Source: Thermoplasmata archaeon (GTDB taxonomy: Archaea > Thermoplasmatota > Thermoplasmata > GCA-020350865). From it: a stretch of 20,087 bases of DNA. The stretch lies in NCBI GenBank assembly GCA_020351895.1, contig CP070672.1:81454-101540 (forward strand), read 5' to 3'. The notes beneath the pieces were generated by a model. The model was not told where the DNA came from. It saw nothing but the letters and a program-made list of their open reading frames with translations, and made no database searches. This document shows positions 6,913-14,139 of the stretch, piece after piece. The position numbers and the translations under genes are program-made. The first letter of the stretch is position 1. Every line of letters starts with the position of its first letter.

Positions 6913-7516
6913 AGAAAGTTGTACAAACCTGGTTGTTGTGGGTGTAGGGGGCCAAGGTATTATTCTGGTATCGAGAATAATAGGCGAAGCTGCATTAAAA
7001 TCGGGTTTGAACGTCATGGTAAGCGAAATACACGGCATGGCCCAAAGGGGTGGCATGGTTGTCTCTACAATTCGAATCGGTGATGTTCATAGTCCCATGA
7101 TAGGAAAGGGAGATGCCCACATGATTTTGGGATTCGAGCCAGTGGAAACGTACCGTCATCTTAAAATGGCTTCAAAGAAGACAACAATAATAACAAGTGT
7201 GAATCCGATTTATCCTCCTGCAGTTTCCTCAGAAGATGATACCTATCCTGATTTGGATTTACTGTTAAAGAACCTTGATGTGGGAAAAAGACTCGTCAAA
7301 CTCGATGCAGAGAACCTGGCAATTTCAGCGAAACTTCCAGTAATAGTCACGAACATAATCCTTTTGGGCGCGCTTTCTGGAGCCTGTAAAGAGCTTCCTG
7401 TGAGTGCCGATAAATTAAAGGAGACAATTAGTAAAAATGTACCCAAGAGATTCATTGATGAAAACATTGGGGCCTTTGATTTGGGATTTAAAGAGGCCAG
7501 ACGCAACAGTTCATGA
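6905..7516 (+). CDS. iorB: Indolepyruvate:ferredoxin oxidoreductase, beta subunit
   Basis: 203 residues. The family signature VVVGVGGQGIILVSRIIGEAA is followed by SEIHGMAQRGGMVVSTIRIGD, the gamma-type pyruvate-oxidoreductase domain typical of IorB. It completes the heterodimer with IorA. The start is set by a near-perfect ribosome site, GGAGGTGAG, five bases before ATG 6905; the frame is open further upstream but that part overlaps iorA. It overlaps iorA by 8 bases and the convergent 49-residue zinc-ribbon gene by 6 bases at the stop. Paired translation with iorA is likely. Confidence 0.94.
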   Translation: MDEESCTNLVVVGVGGQGIILVSRIIGEAALKSGLNVMVSEIHGMAQRGGMVVSTIRIGDVHSPMIGKGDAHMILGFEPVETYRHLKMASKKTTIITSVNPIYPPAVSSEDDTYPDLDLLLKNLDVGKRLVKLDAENLAISAKLPVIVTNIILLGALSGACKELPVSADKLKETISKNVPKRFIDENIGAFDLGFKEARRNSS

Positions 7517-7660
7517 AATCCTAGCTTTATTACCCCATTTTATTGCGCAGTTTGGGCAGGCATATACATATTCTCCTGTCTCTGGTTCCATTCTAACGGC
7601 TTTACTGAGTTTGATAACTGACCCACAGAATGCACAATCCACTTCCTTTACATCGAACAT
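7511..7660 (-). CDS. Small (49-residue) zinc-ribbon protein
   Basis: A short minus-strand frame starts at ATG 7660 and ends at TGA 7511. It has C9-x2-C12 and C35-x2-C38 (VDCAFCGSV ... YVYACPNCAIKW), the four-cysteine layout of a zinc ribbon, with a strand-turn-strand segment containing METG-like spacing between them. A ribosome site (GGAAGGG) lies six bases before the ATG. A TATA-like CATACTTAAAAG lies near 7703, so it may have its own promoter as well as being downstream of the 172-residue gene. The stop overlaps that of iorB. Small proteins of this type are often transcription- or RNA-associated, but no specific function can be assigned. Confidence 0.72.
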   Translation of the reverse strand: MFDVKEVDCAFCGSVIKLSKAVRMEPETGEYVYACPNCAIKWGNKARIS

Positions 7661-7716
7661 TTGAATCCCTTCCAATTAGTTTTAGGCATTCAACCAACTT
7701 TTAAGTATGGAAATCT

Positions 7717-8235
7717 TTAATTCAATACTTTACCGCAGTAAGGACAGGCCTTCCAGCTTCGAATCAACAATGCACCGCATCCCTGGCATGGGACAGTGTC
7801 CTGGGGTTGAGGTGGTGGTGGGGGCGCTGGGGCCTGGGCAAAGGCTCCCCTTTTATTTGTGATCTGATCAACAAAAGCCCAGAAGCTTCCCATGAGATTT
7901 CTGGCGTCATCCTCGTACTCCTTATAGGATACTGCTCCTCCGACAAGGGCAACAGGCCAAAATATTATTGTTGCAGCAGCCCCGCCGATCAATCCTTCGT
8001 CGGTGATTTTAGCCTGAAACGAAAGGTCTATAAAGGTATTTCCCTGGCGGTCGTCCATGTTTAGAAAGAATTCCCTTCTCAGTCCTATCTTCTGATGGTA
8101 GCTCTGTCCCTGGATGTGATATGGCGACATCTGGGCCACATAAAAGCCCTGTCTTGCCCAGAAATCACATATCTGTGGGTATATATGCTCTTTCTTCACT
8201 CCTTCATACATCCTGTATTCTCTTTTTTCGAACAT
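7717..8235 (-). CDS. Unknown protein with membrane-dipping segment and C-terminal zinc ribbon
   Basis: 172 residues, not recognised as a named family. Residues 1-75 form a charged alpha/beta region. A glycine/alanine-rich hydrophobic stretch (about 82-105, GLIGGAAATIIFWPVALVGG) could be a re-entrant or single membrane helix. A proline-rich linker (APAPPPPPQPQ, about 135-146) leads to a C-terminal zinc ribbon (CQGCG ... CPYCGKVLN). The start is supported by GGGTGAT six bases before the ATG, overlapping the stop of the flavodoxin gene, so the two are co-translated. I regard it as a membrane-associated protein of unknown role, possibly with a proline-rich docking site. Confidence 0.75.
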   Translation of the reverse strand: MFEKREYRMYEGVKKEHIYPQICDFWARQGFYVAQMSPYHIQGQSYHQKIGLRREFFLNMDDRQGNTFIDLSFQAKITDEGLIGGAAATIIFWPVALVGGAVSYKEYEDDARNLMGSFWAFVDQITNKRGAFAQAPAPPPPPQPQDTVPCQGCGALLIRSWKACPYCGKVLN

Positions 8236-8241
8236 AAAAAA

Positions 8242-8718
8242 TCACCCAAGTAATTTTTTTGTGAGTCTCGCCAATCTCCTTCCGTATCTCACACACTCGT
8301 TTTTGGTTCTTGGATCTGGTGCATCCACTGAAACTGGACCGTAATGGCTTCCCTTAGGATCCCCTTTTATCACCATTCCGTGTATCATAAGCATCTGGAG
8401 AATATTGAGGATCGTGGTCTCGTTTCCCCCAGCCAGATTTCCGCTGGATGTGAAGGCACCTCCCACCTTTCCCTCGAGCTTGCCGTGATGCTTCACAGAT
8501 TCATCTATGAGCTCCTTAATTGGGGCGGCGCAAGCTCCGTAATAGGTAGGAGAGCCGAATATCAAGCCGTCGTATTTCACAAGTTCATCACATTTCACAT
8601 CCTCTACATCCTTTAGATCCACTTCGGCGCCTTCGGCTTTTGCTCCCTCTGCAACAAACTCGGCCATTGCTTTTGTGTTTCCACCCCTTGAATAGTAGCA
8701 TACGAGAATCTTTACCAC
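8242..8718 (-). CDS. Flavodoxin-like NAD(P)H-dependent oxidoreductase / flavodoxin family protein
   Basis: About 158 residues. The N-terminal beta strand and FMN phosphate loop are seen in ILVCYYSRGGNTKAMAE, and the isoalloxazine-contacting loops in GSPTYYGACAAPIKELID and TSSGNLAGGNETT, a WrbA/flavodoxin_1-like pattern. It should bind FMN and shuttle electrons or reduce quinones. I choose GTG 8718: GAGGTGA lies six bases before it, while the TTG at 8724 abuts the ribosome site. That ribosome site covers the stop of the upstream acyl-CoA enzyme, so the two genes are coupled. A role as electron acceptor for acyl-CoA or keto-acid oxidation is suggested by context only. Confidence 0.85.
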   Translation of the reverse strand: MVKILVCYYSRGGNTKAMAEFVAEGAKAEGAEVDLKDVEDVKCDELVKYDGLIFGSPTYYGACAAPIKELIDESVKHHGKLEGKVGGAFTSSGNLAGGNETTILNILQMLMIHGMVIKGDPKGSHYGPVSVDAPDPRTKNECVRYGRRLARLTKKLLG

Positions 8719-8729
8719 TTTCAATCACC

Positions 8730-10613
8730 TCATTTACCCTTGAACTCGGGTTTTCTTCTGTCAGTAAAGGCCTTCATGCCTTCCTTGCTGTCCTTTGTGG
8801 AAAAGGCCATGGATACGGATTCCACTTCATACGCCAAACCCGTATCCAAATCCATCTCGCATCCCTTGTTCACCGCAGATTTTGCCAGCCTTATTGCAAT
8901 GGGCGCCTGCCTTGCGATTTTGTTTGCCAATTTCTTTGCCTCATCAAGGAGGTGCTCATGATCAACAACCCTGTTTACAAGGCCTATTTTTTCTGCCTCT
9001 TTTGCTCCTAAAATGTCGGCAGTGAATATCAGCTCCTTGGCCCTTGCTTTTCCAATGAGTCTCGGAAGCCGCTGGGTTCCTCCAAATCCGGGATGAATTC
9101 CCAATCCCACCTCTGGAAAACCCAGCCTAGCCTTCTCAGAGGCAAGTATCATATCGCAGGCCAATGCCAGCTCGCAGCCACCCCCCAGGGCAACGCCGTT
9201 TACTGCGGCGATAACGGGCCTGTTCAAGTTTTCAAGTTCCTTCAGCACGTTCTGTCCAAGGTAGGTGAACTCTCTTGCCTCTATTGGATTCTTCGTTATC
9301 ATCTCCTTAATATCGGCTCCGGCAACGAAGGCCGTGCCCTCCCCTGTTATGATCACCGCATAGATATCATCATCATTTTTAACCTGTTGAATAACCTCCC
9401 AAAGATCGGTTAAAACCTTTGAATTCAGGGCGTTTAGGGCCTCGGGCCTGTCCATTGTGATAATGGCTATATTATCCTCTTTGGTAAGACGTACGATTTT
9501 CAGATCCCAAGGCTTTTTGGATTCGGCCTGTTTTTTCAGTATCTCAGGGACTTTGAATGTATCCATGGATTTAATTGCAAGGTTATTCACCACGGAATAG
9601 GTCTTCCCTATTCCAACCTCGTTCATCATGCAAAAAGGCCCTGCAGCCCATCTCAAACCTATTGTGGCTCCCCTGTCTATATCCCCTTTTGAAGCCACAT
9701 TTTCCTCTACAAGTTGACAAGCGACCCCAAAAACCACTCCATAGAATCTATCTCTTAAGGTATTTATTAGGCCATCATCTACTACCCCCTCCATGTCCCA
9801 TGGTTCTTTTGACTCGAACTGGGCTTTCAGTTTCTCGCTGGGTTTGTAGAATTCCCCAAGGCCCTTATGCAGGGATTCCTGGGAATGATACGCAATCGGT
9901 ATGCCTGTTGCATTCATTAGCTCAAAGGGTCCCATGCCAATACCGAACGCCTCCTTTGCAGCCTTGTCTATCGTCGGTATATTGGTAGTCCCATCTTCAA
10001 GGATCCTGCATGCCTCGTTCAACCATGGGACAAAGAATCTGTTCACTGCAAATCCAGGTGCATCCATCACTAAAATCGGTGTTTTTCCGAGACCCCGTGA
10101 TATCTTCATTAGAGCATCTGTTGTTTCTTTTGATGTGTTTTCTCCTGCTATCACTTCCACGAGCCTGTTAATTGCCGATGGATAGAAGAAATGTAAACCA
10201 GCGAATTTGTCCTCTCTTTTCGTTGACTTGGCCAGCTCTGTTATACTGAGGGATGATGTGTTTGAGGCGAAGATGACTTTCTCTTCACACAATCCATCCA
10301 GTTTGATGAAAAGATCTTTTTTTACCTGCATATCCTCGAATACAGCCTCTATTACCAAATCTGTATTCCTTACAGCCTCTTCCAGGTTCGTTGTTCCTTG
10401 AATGTTCCCCAATATACGCTTGGATTGCTCCAACGTGACCTTACCCAGCTCTATTCCTTTTTTAAGGGTTTTTTTAATACTGGTAAACCCCTTCATCAGA
10501 AACTCGTCCTCCACATCCATGACACAGACTGCAAAACCGGATTGTGATGCACGCTGGGCAATTCCCGCACCCATGGTGCCTGCGCCTATGACAGTTATCT
10601 TTGCTTTCTTCAT
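8730..10613 (-). CDS. Fused 3-hydroxyacyl-CoA dehydrogenase / enoyl-CoA hydratase (crotonase)
   Basis: 627 residues, with the archaeal order dehydrogenase then hydratase. The NAD site is GAGTMGAG (about 10-17). The catalytic His-Glu pair is visible in LHFFYPSAINRLVEV, 12 residues apart as in the family; Tyr replaces the usual Asn after HFF. Two 3HCDH C-terminal repeats follow (FGIGMGPFELMN and GLRWAAGPFCMMN). The crotonase domain begins at about 373, with oxyanion loop AGADIKEM and both catalytic Glu residues (GGGCELA and GFPEVGLG, 20 apart). It should interconvert crotonyl-CoA, 3-hydroxybutyryl-CoA and acetoacetyl-CoA, or longer homologues. GGGGGAGTG four bases before the ATG fixes the start. 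It leads the operon with the flavodoxin gene. Confidence 0.93.
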   Translation of the reverse strand: MKKAKITVIGAGTMGAGIAQRASQSGFAVCVMDVEDEFLMKGFTSIKKTLKKGIELGKVTLEQSKRILGNIQGTTNLEEAVRNTDLVIEAVFEDMQVKKDLFIKLDGLCEEKVIFASNTSSLSITELAKSTKREDKFAGLHFFYPSAINRLVEVIAGENTSKETTDALMKISRGLGKTPILVMDAPGFAVNRFFVPWLNEACRILEDGTTNIPTIDKAAKEAFGIGMGPFELMNATGIPIAYHSQESLHKGLGEFYKPSEKLKAQFESKEPWDMEGVVDDGLINTLRDRFYGVVFGVACQLVEENVASKGDIDRGATIGLRWAAGPFCMMNEVGIGKTYSVVNNLAIKSMDTFKVPEILKKQAESKKPWDLKIVRLTKEDNIAIITMDRPEALNALNSKVLTDLWEVIQQVKNDDDIYAVIITGEGTAFVAGADIKEMITKNPIEAREFTYLGQNVLKELENLNRPVIAAVNGVALGGGCELALACDMILASEKARLGFPEVGLGIHPGFGGTQRLPRLIGKARAKELIFTADILGAKEAEKIGLVNRVVDHEHLLDEAKKLANKIARQAPIAIRLAKSAVNKGCEMDLDTGLAYEVESVSMAFSTKDSKEGMKAFTDRRKPEFKGK

Positions 10614-10722
10614 CTTACACTCCCCCAGTTTTTTTCGTCAGAAAATGCTATTTTTTGTGGGGTTTGTGAATACAGTTTGAATTTAATAAATGTTTTCCAA
10701 GGATATCTTTAAATGTTTTACT

Positions 10723-10736
10723 AACTCATTTGAGTT
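10723..10736. promoter_or_regulatory. Dyad AACTCA-TT-TGAGTT, possible operator
   Basis: AACTCATTTGAGTT has perfect six-base arms around a two-base centre. It lies about 35 bases upstream of the predicted TATA box of the acyl-CoA dehydrogenase/crotonase gene. A regulator site is possible, but there is only one copy in this region and no regulator gene next to it. Confidence 0.35.
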
Positions 10737-10875
10737 GTCTTTATAGGATACATGGAAAAGGCAATGGAGAAAATAGTTGATGATATGGATTTTGTAAACG
10801 ATTGGGCCTGTAAGAGCTTGATTTAATACATTAATTAGCTCCGTTATAAATCGGGAGACTTTTCTATTATCCCAC

Positions 10876-10893
10876 ATTAAATATATTTAAATA
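10876..10893 (+). promoter_or_regulatory. TATA box of the STAS-like gene
   Basis: TTAAATATATTTAAATAG is a strong archaeal TATA-like element. Transcription would start near 10910, which excludes the in-frame TTG at 10896 and supports the GTG start at 10935. Confidence 0.55.
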
Positions 10894-10934
10894 GGTTGAA
10901 AACAATCACATTCCATATTCAGGGGGGTTTTTCA

Positions 10935-11294
10935 GTGAACCTAAGATTCAAACGGGAGGATGATTATCTTTATGTTAAATTAAATGGTAATTATGTCAAA
11001 GGTGAAGTCGAATCCAATTTAAACAGGATATTTAACGAATGTAGAGATTGTGATTATTCTAAACTGCTCCTTGACACTCGTGAGATTGACTATGAATCCG
11101 TAAATATTTTTGATCGGTTTCATATCGGAGTAAAAATTGCAGAACTCTCTTCAAAACCGCCCCTTATAACGGTAGGATGCATGGTTAGAAAGGAATCTTT
11201 CGGTGGAATCACTGAAACAGCTGTAAAAAACAGAGGTGGCCAGTTTCAGATATTTCAAGATGAGAATAAAGCTCTCAGTTGGTTATCAGAATAG
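10935..11294 (+). CDS. STAS/SpoIIAA-like domain protein
   Basis: 119 residues from GTG 10935. The pattern of alternating strands and helices (YLYVKLNGNY, KLLLDTREI, FDRFHIGVKIAEL, FQIFQDENKALSWL) resembles the SpoIIAA-like/STAS fold used in small regulatory or lipid-binding proteins; in particular LLLDTRE...FDRF...AEL and the terminal DENKALSWL fit. No phosphorylatable Ser motif can be assigned with confidence. The start rests on GGGGGGT seven bases before the GTG and on the TATA position, against a TTG at 10896 that would lie almost inside the promoter. It is convergent with the GYF_2 gene (9-base overlap). The family assignment is by fold-like pattern only. Confidence 0.65.
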   Translation: MNLRFKREDDYLYVKLNGNYVKGEVESNLNRIFNECRDCDYSKLLLDTREIDYESVNIFDRFHIGVKIAELSSKPPLITVGCMVRKESFGGITETAVKNRGGQFQIFQDENKALSWLSE

Positions 11295-11792
11295 AACCAT
11301 ACCCACCATAAGAACAGTTACACCTATCTGCAGCACTATCCAGAGCATGGCGATTATGTTGCCAATGGTTCTCGTGGCGGCCTTTCCCTTGTGTTTGCTC
11401 TCCAATTGAAGGGCTTTCACTTCTACTAATATGGATAGTAAAATCAGCAGGATTCCAACAACGGGCTGAATCACGAAACCGATAATTCCCACCATGAACA
11501 TGAATACTCCAAGATAAAACATTGCGTCGTAGCGGCTGGGTATGAGCCCTTCAATCTCCATTTCACCCTTGGTTTTTACCCGAAGATACCAGATTATGGG
11601 AGCCCATTGTTTCCAGCTCTCCTCCCTTATCTGTGCATAGGGCGTAACTTGAGCCTTATCGGCCATGCTTTTAACATCTTTCCATGGCATGGGCCCAATG
11701 ATCCTGCCCATATCCGCTACATACCACTTTCCCTCCTCGATTCTGGGAGTTTTTGTTCCTGCCCCTTTTACTTGTACACCCGTTCTGGCCAT
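11286..11792 (-). CDS. GYF_2-domain membrane protein
   Basis: 168 residues. Residues about 20-67 (KWYVADMGRIIGPMPWKDVKSMADKAQVTPYAQIR, quoted here only by its ends, KWYV to QIR, plus the following WKQWAPI) match the GYF_2 / DUF4339 pattern WYV..xGxxxGP...l...g.i.p.t.v...g...W. Three hydrophobic helices follow (about 90-110, 112-128, 145-167), so the domain is tethered to the membrane, probably on the cytoplasmic side. GYF domains are known to bind proline-rich peptides. GGGGGGAT three bases before the ATG supports the start. The upstream region is shared with the divergent Ogg2 gene. Confidence 0.75.
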   Translation of the reverse strand: MARTGVQVKGAGTKTPRIEEGKWYVADMGRIIGPMPWKDVKSMADKAQVTPYAQIREESWKQWAPIIWYLRVKTKGEMEIEGLIPSRYDAMFYLGVFMFMVGIIGFVIQPVVGILLILLSILVEVKALQLESKHKGKAATRTIGNIIAMLWIVLQIGVTVLMVGMVLF

Positions 11793-11946
11793 CTTATCCC
11801 CCCTTGCTCTGAAACCCGTTCCATCTCAAATTAAACTTTATTGGTTGGGTATACTTAAGTTTATTGGAGATGAGCAATAGCGAAATTTTATTTCAGATAT
11901 TCTTATAACTTTGCGAGGCCTTTCCTTTTTTGGTATATGTGATGTC

Positions 11947-12621
11947 ATGAGAGGTAACTCTTTCAAATTAAACAAAAAGGCGGTAAGGGAATTAAAGGTC
12001 CTTTATCATCCCGTGGAAAAAAAGATAGGTGCCAGGCTGAAGAAGTTCAAAGGGATTTGGAAAAAGGGAAGCGAGGAAGATATTTTTGCAGAGTTAGTAT
12101 TCTGCATCTTAACTCCACAGTCCAAGGCAAGATCCTGCGATGATGCCGTTGGATGTCTTCTCAAAAAAGATCTCATGCTTGAAGGAAGAAAAAGTCAGAT
12201 TGCTAGGGAACTTAGAGGGAAGGTGAGGTTCCATAACAACAAGGCGCAGCACATAATAGAAGCGAGAAAAACCTTCACCAAGAAGGGGAGAATTTCCATA
12301 AAACCTCTGATTAAAGGATTCAAAGATACAAAGGAGGCCAGGGAGTGGCTGGTGGAGAATATCAAAGGCATTGGTTACAAAGAGGCCGGTCATTTTCTAA
12401 GAAATATCGGTTGTGGAGAGAACCTTGCCATACTCGATCGACACATATTAAAGAATTTAAAGTCGCTCGGAGTTATCAATGAGACTCCCACTTCCCTTTC
12501 CAAACAAAAATATCTTGGGATTGAGAAGAAAATGGAGGAATTCGCAGGGATAATAATGATTCCAATGGCCCATTTGGACCTGCTTCTGTGGTATAAAGAA
12601 ACAGGTGAAATCTTCAAGTGA
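11947..12621 (+). CDS. ogg: 8-oxoguanine DNA glycosylase/AP lyase, Ogg2 family
   Basis: 224 residues. It excises 8-oxoguanine from DNA and cuts the abasic strand. The helix-hairpin-helix motif IKGIGYKEAGHFLRNIG carries catalytic Lys145, and LAILDRHIL carries Asp164, 19 residues later as in the archaeal Ogg2 enzymes. The C-terminus ends in WYKETGEIFK: Ogg2 proteins use a C-terminal Lys to tell 8-oxoguanine from guanine, and the terminal Lys and the Trp nine residues before it are conserved here. The start is set at ATG 11947, which gives a family-like N-terminus; the frame is open to 11911. There is no strong ribosome site. It is not closely linked to the next gene. Confidence 0.88.
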   Translation: MRGNSFKLNKKAVRELKVLYHPVEKKIGARLKKFKGIWKKGSEEDIFAELVFCILTPQSKARSCDDAVGCLLKKDLMLEGRKSQIARELRGKVRFHNNKAQHIIEARKTFTKKGRISIKPLIKGFKDTKEAREWLVENIKGIGYKEAGHFLRNIGCGENLAILDRHILKNLKSLGVINETPTSLSKQKYLGIEKKMEEFAGIIMIPMAHLDLLLWYKETGEIFK

Positions 12622-12642
12622 ATGTGAATTCGCAACCGCATC

Positions 12643-12650
12643 ATATATAA
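12643..12650 (+). promoter_or_regulatory. TATA box of the adenosine-specific kinase gene
   Basis: CATATATAAG is a good TATA box. Its centre at about 12647 puts transcription start near 12673, just before the ribosome site GGGGAGTGG and 17 bases before ATG 12690. Confidence 0.6.
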
Positions 12651-12689
12651 GTCCTCAATGTTTTATACCCAATATGGGGAGTGGTTCAC

Positions 12690-13172
12690 ATGGAAACAAA
12701 ATTAGTTTCGGTAGACATGCCTTCAGATTCCAACGTGATCATTGGCCAGACCCATTTCATAAAGACGACTGAGGATATCTACGAGGCCATGGTGAACTCT
12801 GCACCTGGTATCAAGTTCGGAATTGCATTCTGCGAGGCCTCAATGGAATGTTTGGTAAGGGTAGAGGGAAACGACGATGAACTTAAATCCCAGGCAGCGA
12901 AAAACGCCTTGAACATAGGATGCGGACATACCTTCGTGATTCTCATGAAGGAAGGATACCCGATAAACGTCCTAGGTGCCCTGAAGAACGTACCTGAAGT
13001 ATGCAATATATTCTGTGCCACAGCCAATGATGTTGATGTGGTTGTTGCAGAGAACGAGAGGGGCAGAGGCATAATAGGGGTAATTGACGGCGAGAAACCG
13101 AAAGGAATCGAGAAAGAGGAAAACCGAAAGACAAGAAAGGAATTCTTAAGGAAAATCGGATATAAACTCTAA
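12690..13172 (+). CDS. Adenosine-specific kinase family protein (COG1839)
   Basis: 160 residues. The whole length fits the COG1839 family: VIIGQTHFIKTTEDIYEAM near the start, KFGIAFCEAS, the GCGHTFVILMKEGYPINVLGA core, CNIFCATANDVDVVVAE, and RGIIGVIDGEKPKGIE near the end. A member from Pyrobaculum was characterised as adenosine-specific, giving the family name; the reaction in this organism is unproven. ATG 12690 is preferred over GTG 12681, because GGAGTG lies six bases before the ATG and the GTG sits inside that ribosome site. The dUTPase gene follows after 23 bases, so these two nucleotide-related genes are probably one operon. Confidence 0.88.
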   Translation: METKLVSVDMPSDSNVIIGQTHFIKTTEDIYEAMVNSAPGIKFGIAFCEASMECLVRVEGNDDELKSQAAKNALNIGCGHTFVILMKEGYPINVLGALKNVPEVCNIFCATANDVDVVVAENERGRGIIGVIDGEKPKGIEKEENRKTRKEFLRKIGYKL

Positions 13173-13195
13173 AATCCAAAAGAGCGAGGGGTACA

Positions 13196-13678
13196 ATGGC
13201 GGTACTATCAGACAAGGATATTAAAGATTGCATGAAAGAGGGGAAGCTGTACATAGAGCCGTTTTTAGATGACAACCTCACTCCAAACGGGTACGATCTT
13301 ACTGTGGATGAGATCTTTATCCCGGAACTGAAGGAGAAGGTCTGTGAAGGGGAATGCAACATATCTGGTTTGAGATGGTTTTTAATAAGTACAAAGGAGT
13401 ACATAAAACTGGGTGGAGAGGTAACAGGGCAGCTTTGGATAAGAACCACCTATGCAAGAAAGGGGATTCTAAGCTCCTTTGGTAAGGTGGATGCAGGATT
13501 CGAAGGCAACCTAACGCTTTCAGCCTTCAATGCCTCGGATCATGAGGTGGGTATTAAAATCGGGGAAACGTTTGCACAGATCGTATTCGAGAAGATGCAA
13601 ACAAGCTCTGAGGAGCTTTACGAGAAGAGGTCCGGTAACTACATGGGACAAAAGGGAGTCACAATGGATAAAAAATAG
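13196..13678 (+). CDS. dut: Archaeal dUTPase of the Dcd-like family
   Basis: 160 residues. It hydrolyses dUTP to dUMP and diphosphate, keeping uracil out of DNA. Family motifs are NGYDLTVDEIFIP, WIRTTYARKGILSSFGKVDAGFEGNLTL, FAQIVFEKM and the C-terminal RSGNYMGQKG. In dCTP deaminases the segment after FEGNLTL has Glu (LTLE) as the catalytic base for deamination; here it reads LTLSAFNAS, with Ser, as I recall for archaeal dUTPases such as those of Pyrococcus. I therefore call dUTPase and not dCTP deaminase. A ribosome site (GAGGGGT) three bases before the ATG supports the start. It lies downstream of the adenosine-kinase-like gene, 23 bases away. Confidence 0.82.
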   Translation: MAVLSDKDIKDCMKEGKLYIEPFLDDNLTPNGYDLTVDEIFIPELKEKVCEGECNISGLRWFLISTKEYIKLGGEVTGQLWIRTTYARKGILSSFGKVDAGFEGNLTLSAFNASDHEVGIKIGETFAQIVFEKMQTSSEELYEKRSGNYMGQKGVTMDKK

Positions 13679-13696
13679 GGTGGTCAAAGGACCTCA

Positions 13697-13858
13697 TCAA
13701 GGGATGTAGCCAAGATACCATAATGCGGCTCCAACCACGATGATGAGCAATATTCCGAGAATGATAAGGAATTTTATCAATTTTATAATACCGATAATTA
13801 TTATGATTGCGAAGATAGCGATTAAGGGAAGGCATATCCAAAGCCATGAAAGATCCAT
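13697..13858 (-). CDS. Small (53-residue) two-helix membrane protein
   Basis: The minus-strand frame from ATG 13858 to TGA 13697 encodes MDLSWLWICLPLIAIFAIII, a short basic turn (IKLIKF) and a second hydrophobic stretch (LIILGILLIIVVGAALWYLG). This gives two membrane helices with an inside loop of about six residues, a hairpin. No strong ribosome site is seen; an AT-rich word near 13888 could be a TATA box for a near-leaderless mRNA. The hydrophobic pattern over the whole frame argues that it is real, but other frames here are also Ile-rich because the DNA is AT-rich. Function unknown. Confidence 0.55.
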   Translation of the reverse strand: MDLSWLWICLPLIAIFAIIIIIGIIKLIKFLIILGILLIIVVGAALWYLGYIP

Positions 13859-13905
13859 GCAAAACCCATTACAATCATGGTACTTAATATTTGCTTTGTG
13901 TATAT

Positions 13906-14139
13906 TTATATCTCGGGCTCCATTTTATTCATGATGTAACCGATCCATTTGCCGAGCCTGTTGCATTTTTCCTCGATTGTCAGCTCGTCCCATCCCCTCA
14001 TTGTTGCAGAATCGCTTGCCTGATCGATTAAGTGGATATTGCCTTCTATTTTCCCTGTGGCAGCCCCTCCTTCCTTGATTATTTCAACTGATAGATCCTC
14101 ATCAGGCGGCGGGGTCATCATTCTTTTTTTCCAATTCAT
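13906..14139 (-). CDS. Unknown small acidic/helical protein
   Basis: 77 residues from ATG 14139 (MNWKKRMMTPPPDEDLSVEI...). The middle (GGAATGKIEGNIHLIDQ) looks like beta strands, and the end (ELTIEEKCNRLGKWIGYIMNKM) like an amphipathic helix. No family was recognised. I choose the inner start because GGTGA lies four bases before it, the same arrangement as in the L10e gene. The frame is open to ATG 14214, which would add 25 residues and has a weak TATA-like word (TTAATATG) about 22 bases upstream; that longer form cannot be excluded. Confidence 0.6.
   Translation of the reverse strand: MNWKKRMMTPPPDEDLSVEIIKEGGAATGKIEGNIHLIDQASDSATMRGWDELTIEEKCNRLGKWIGYIMNKMEPEI

Larger units (their letters stand above)
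10614..10934. other. Gene-poor intergenic region between divergent genes
   Basis: AT-rich, about 320 bases. It holds TTTATTAAATTC on the minus strand at about 10681-10690, a possible TATA box of the acyl-CoA fusion gene; a 14-bp dyad at 10723-10736; and the strong TATA of the STAS-like gene at 10876-10893. A 24-codon frame at 10752-10826 (MEKAMEKIVDDMDFVNDWA...) has a protein-like composition but no ribosome site, and I do not call it. No RNA gene was recognised. Confidence 0.6.

Noticed and set aside
10752..10826. 24-codon plus-strand frame (MEKAMEKIVDDMDF...) in the intergenic region
   Set aside because: The composition looks protein-like, but no ribosome site is present, the TATA-like word is only about 10 bases upstream, and nothing else supports it.
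10683..10877. 64-codon minus-strand frame in the same intergenic region
   Set aside because: AT-driven Ile/Asn/Tyr-rich composition, no ribosome site, and it overlaps the promoter elements of both flanking genes.
13740..13934. Plus-strand Ile-rich frame opposite the 53-residue membrane protein
   Set aside because: The complementary strand gives a cleaner two-helix protein with a stop before the flanking gene; the plus frame continues into unrelated sequence with mixed composition.
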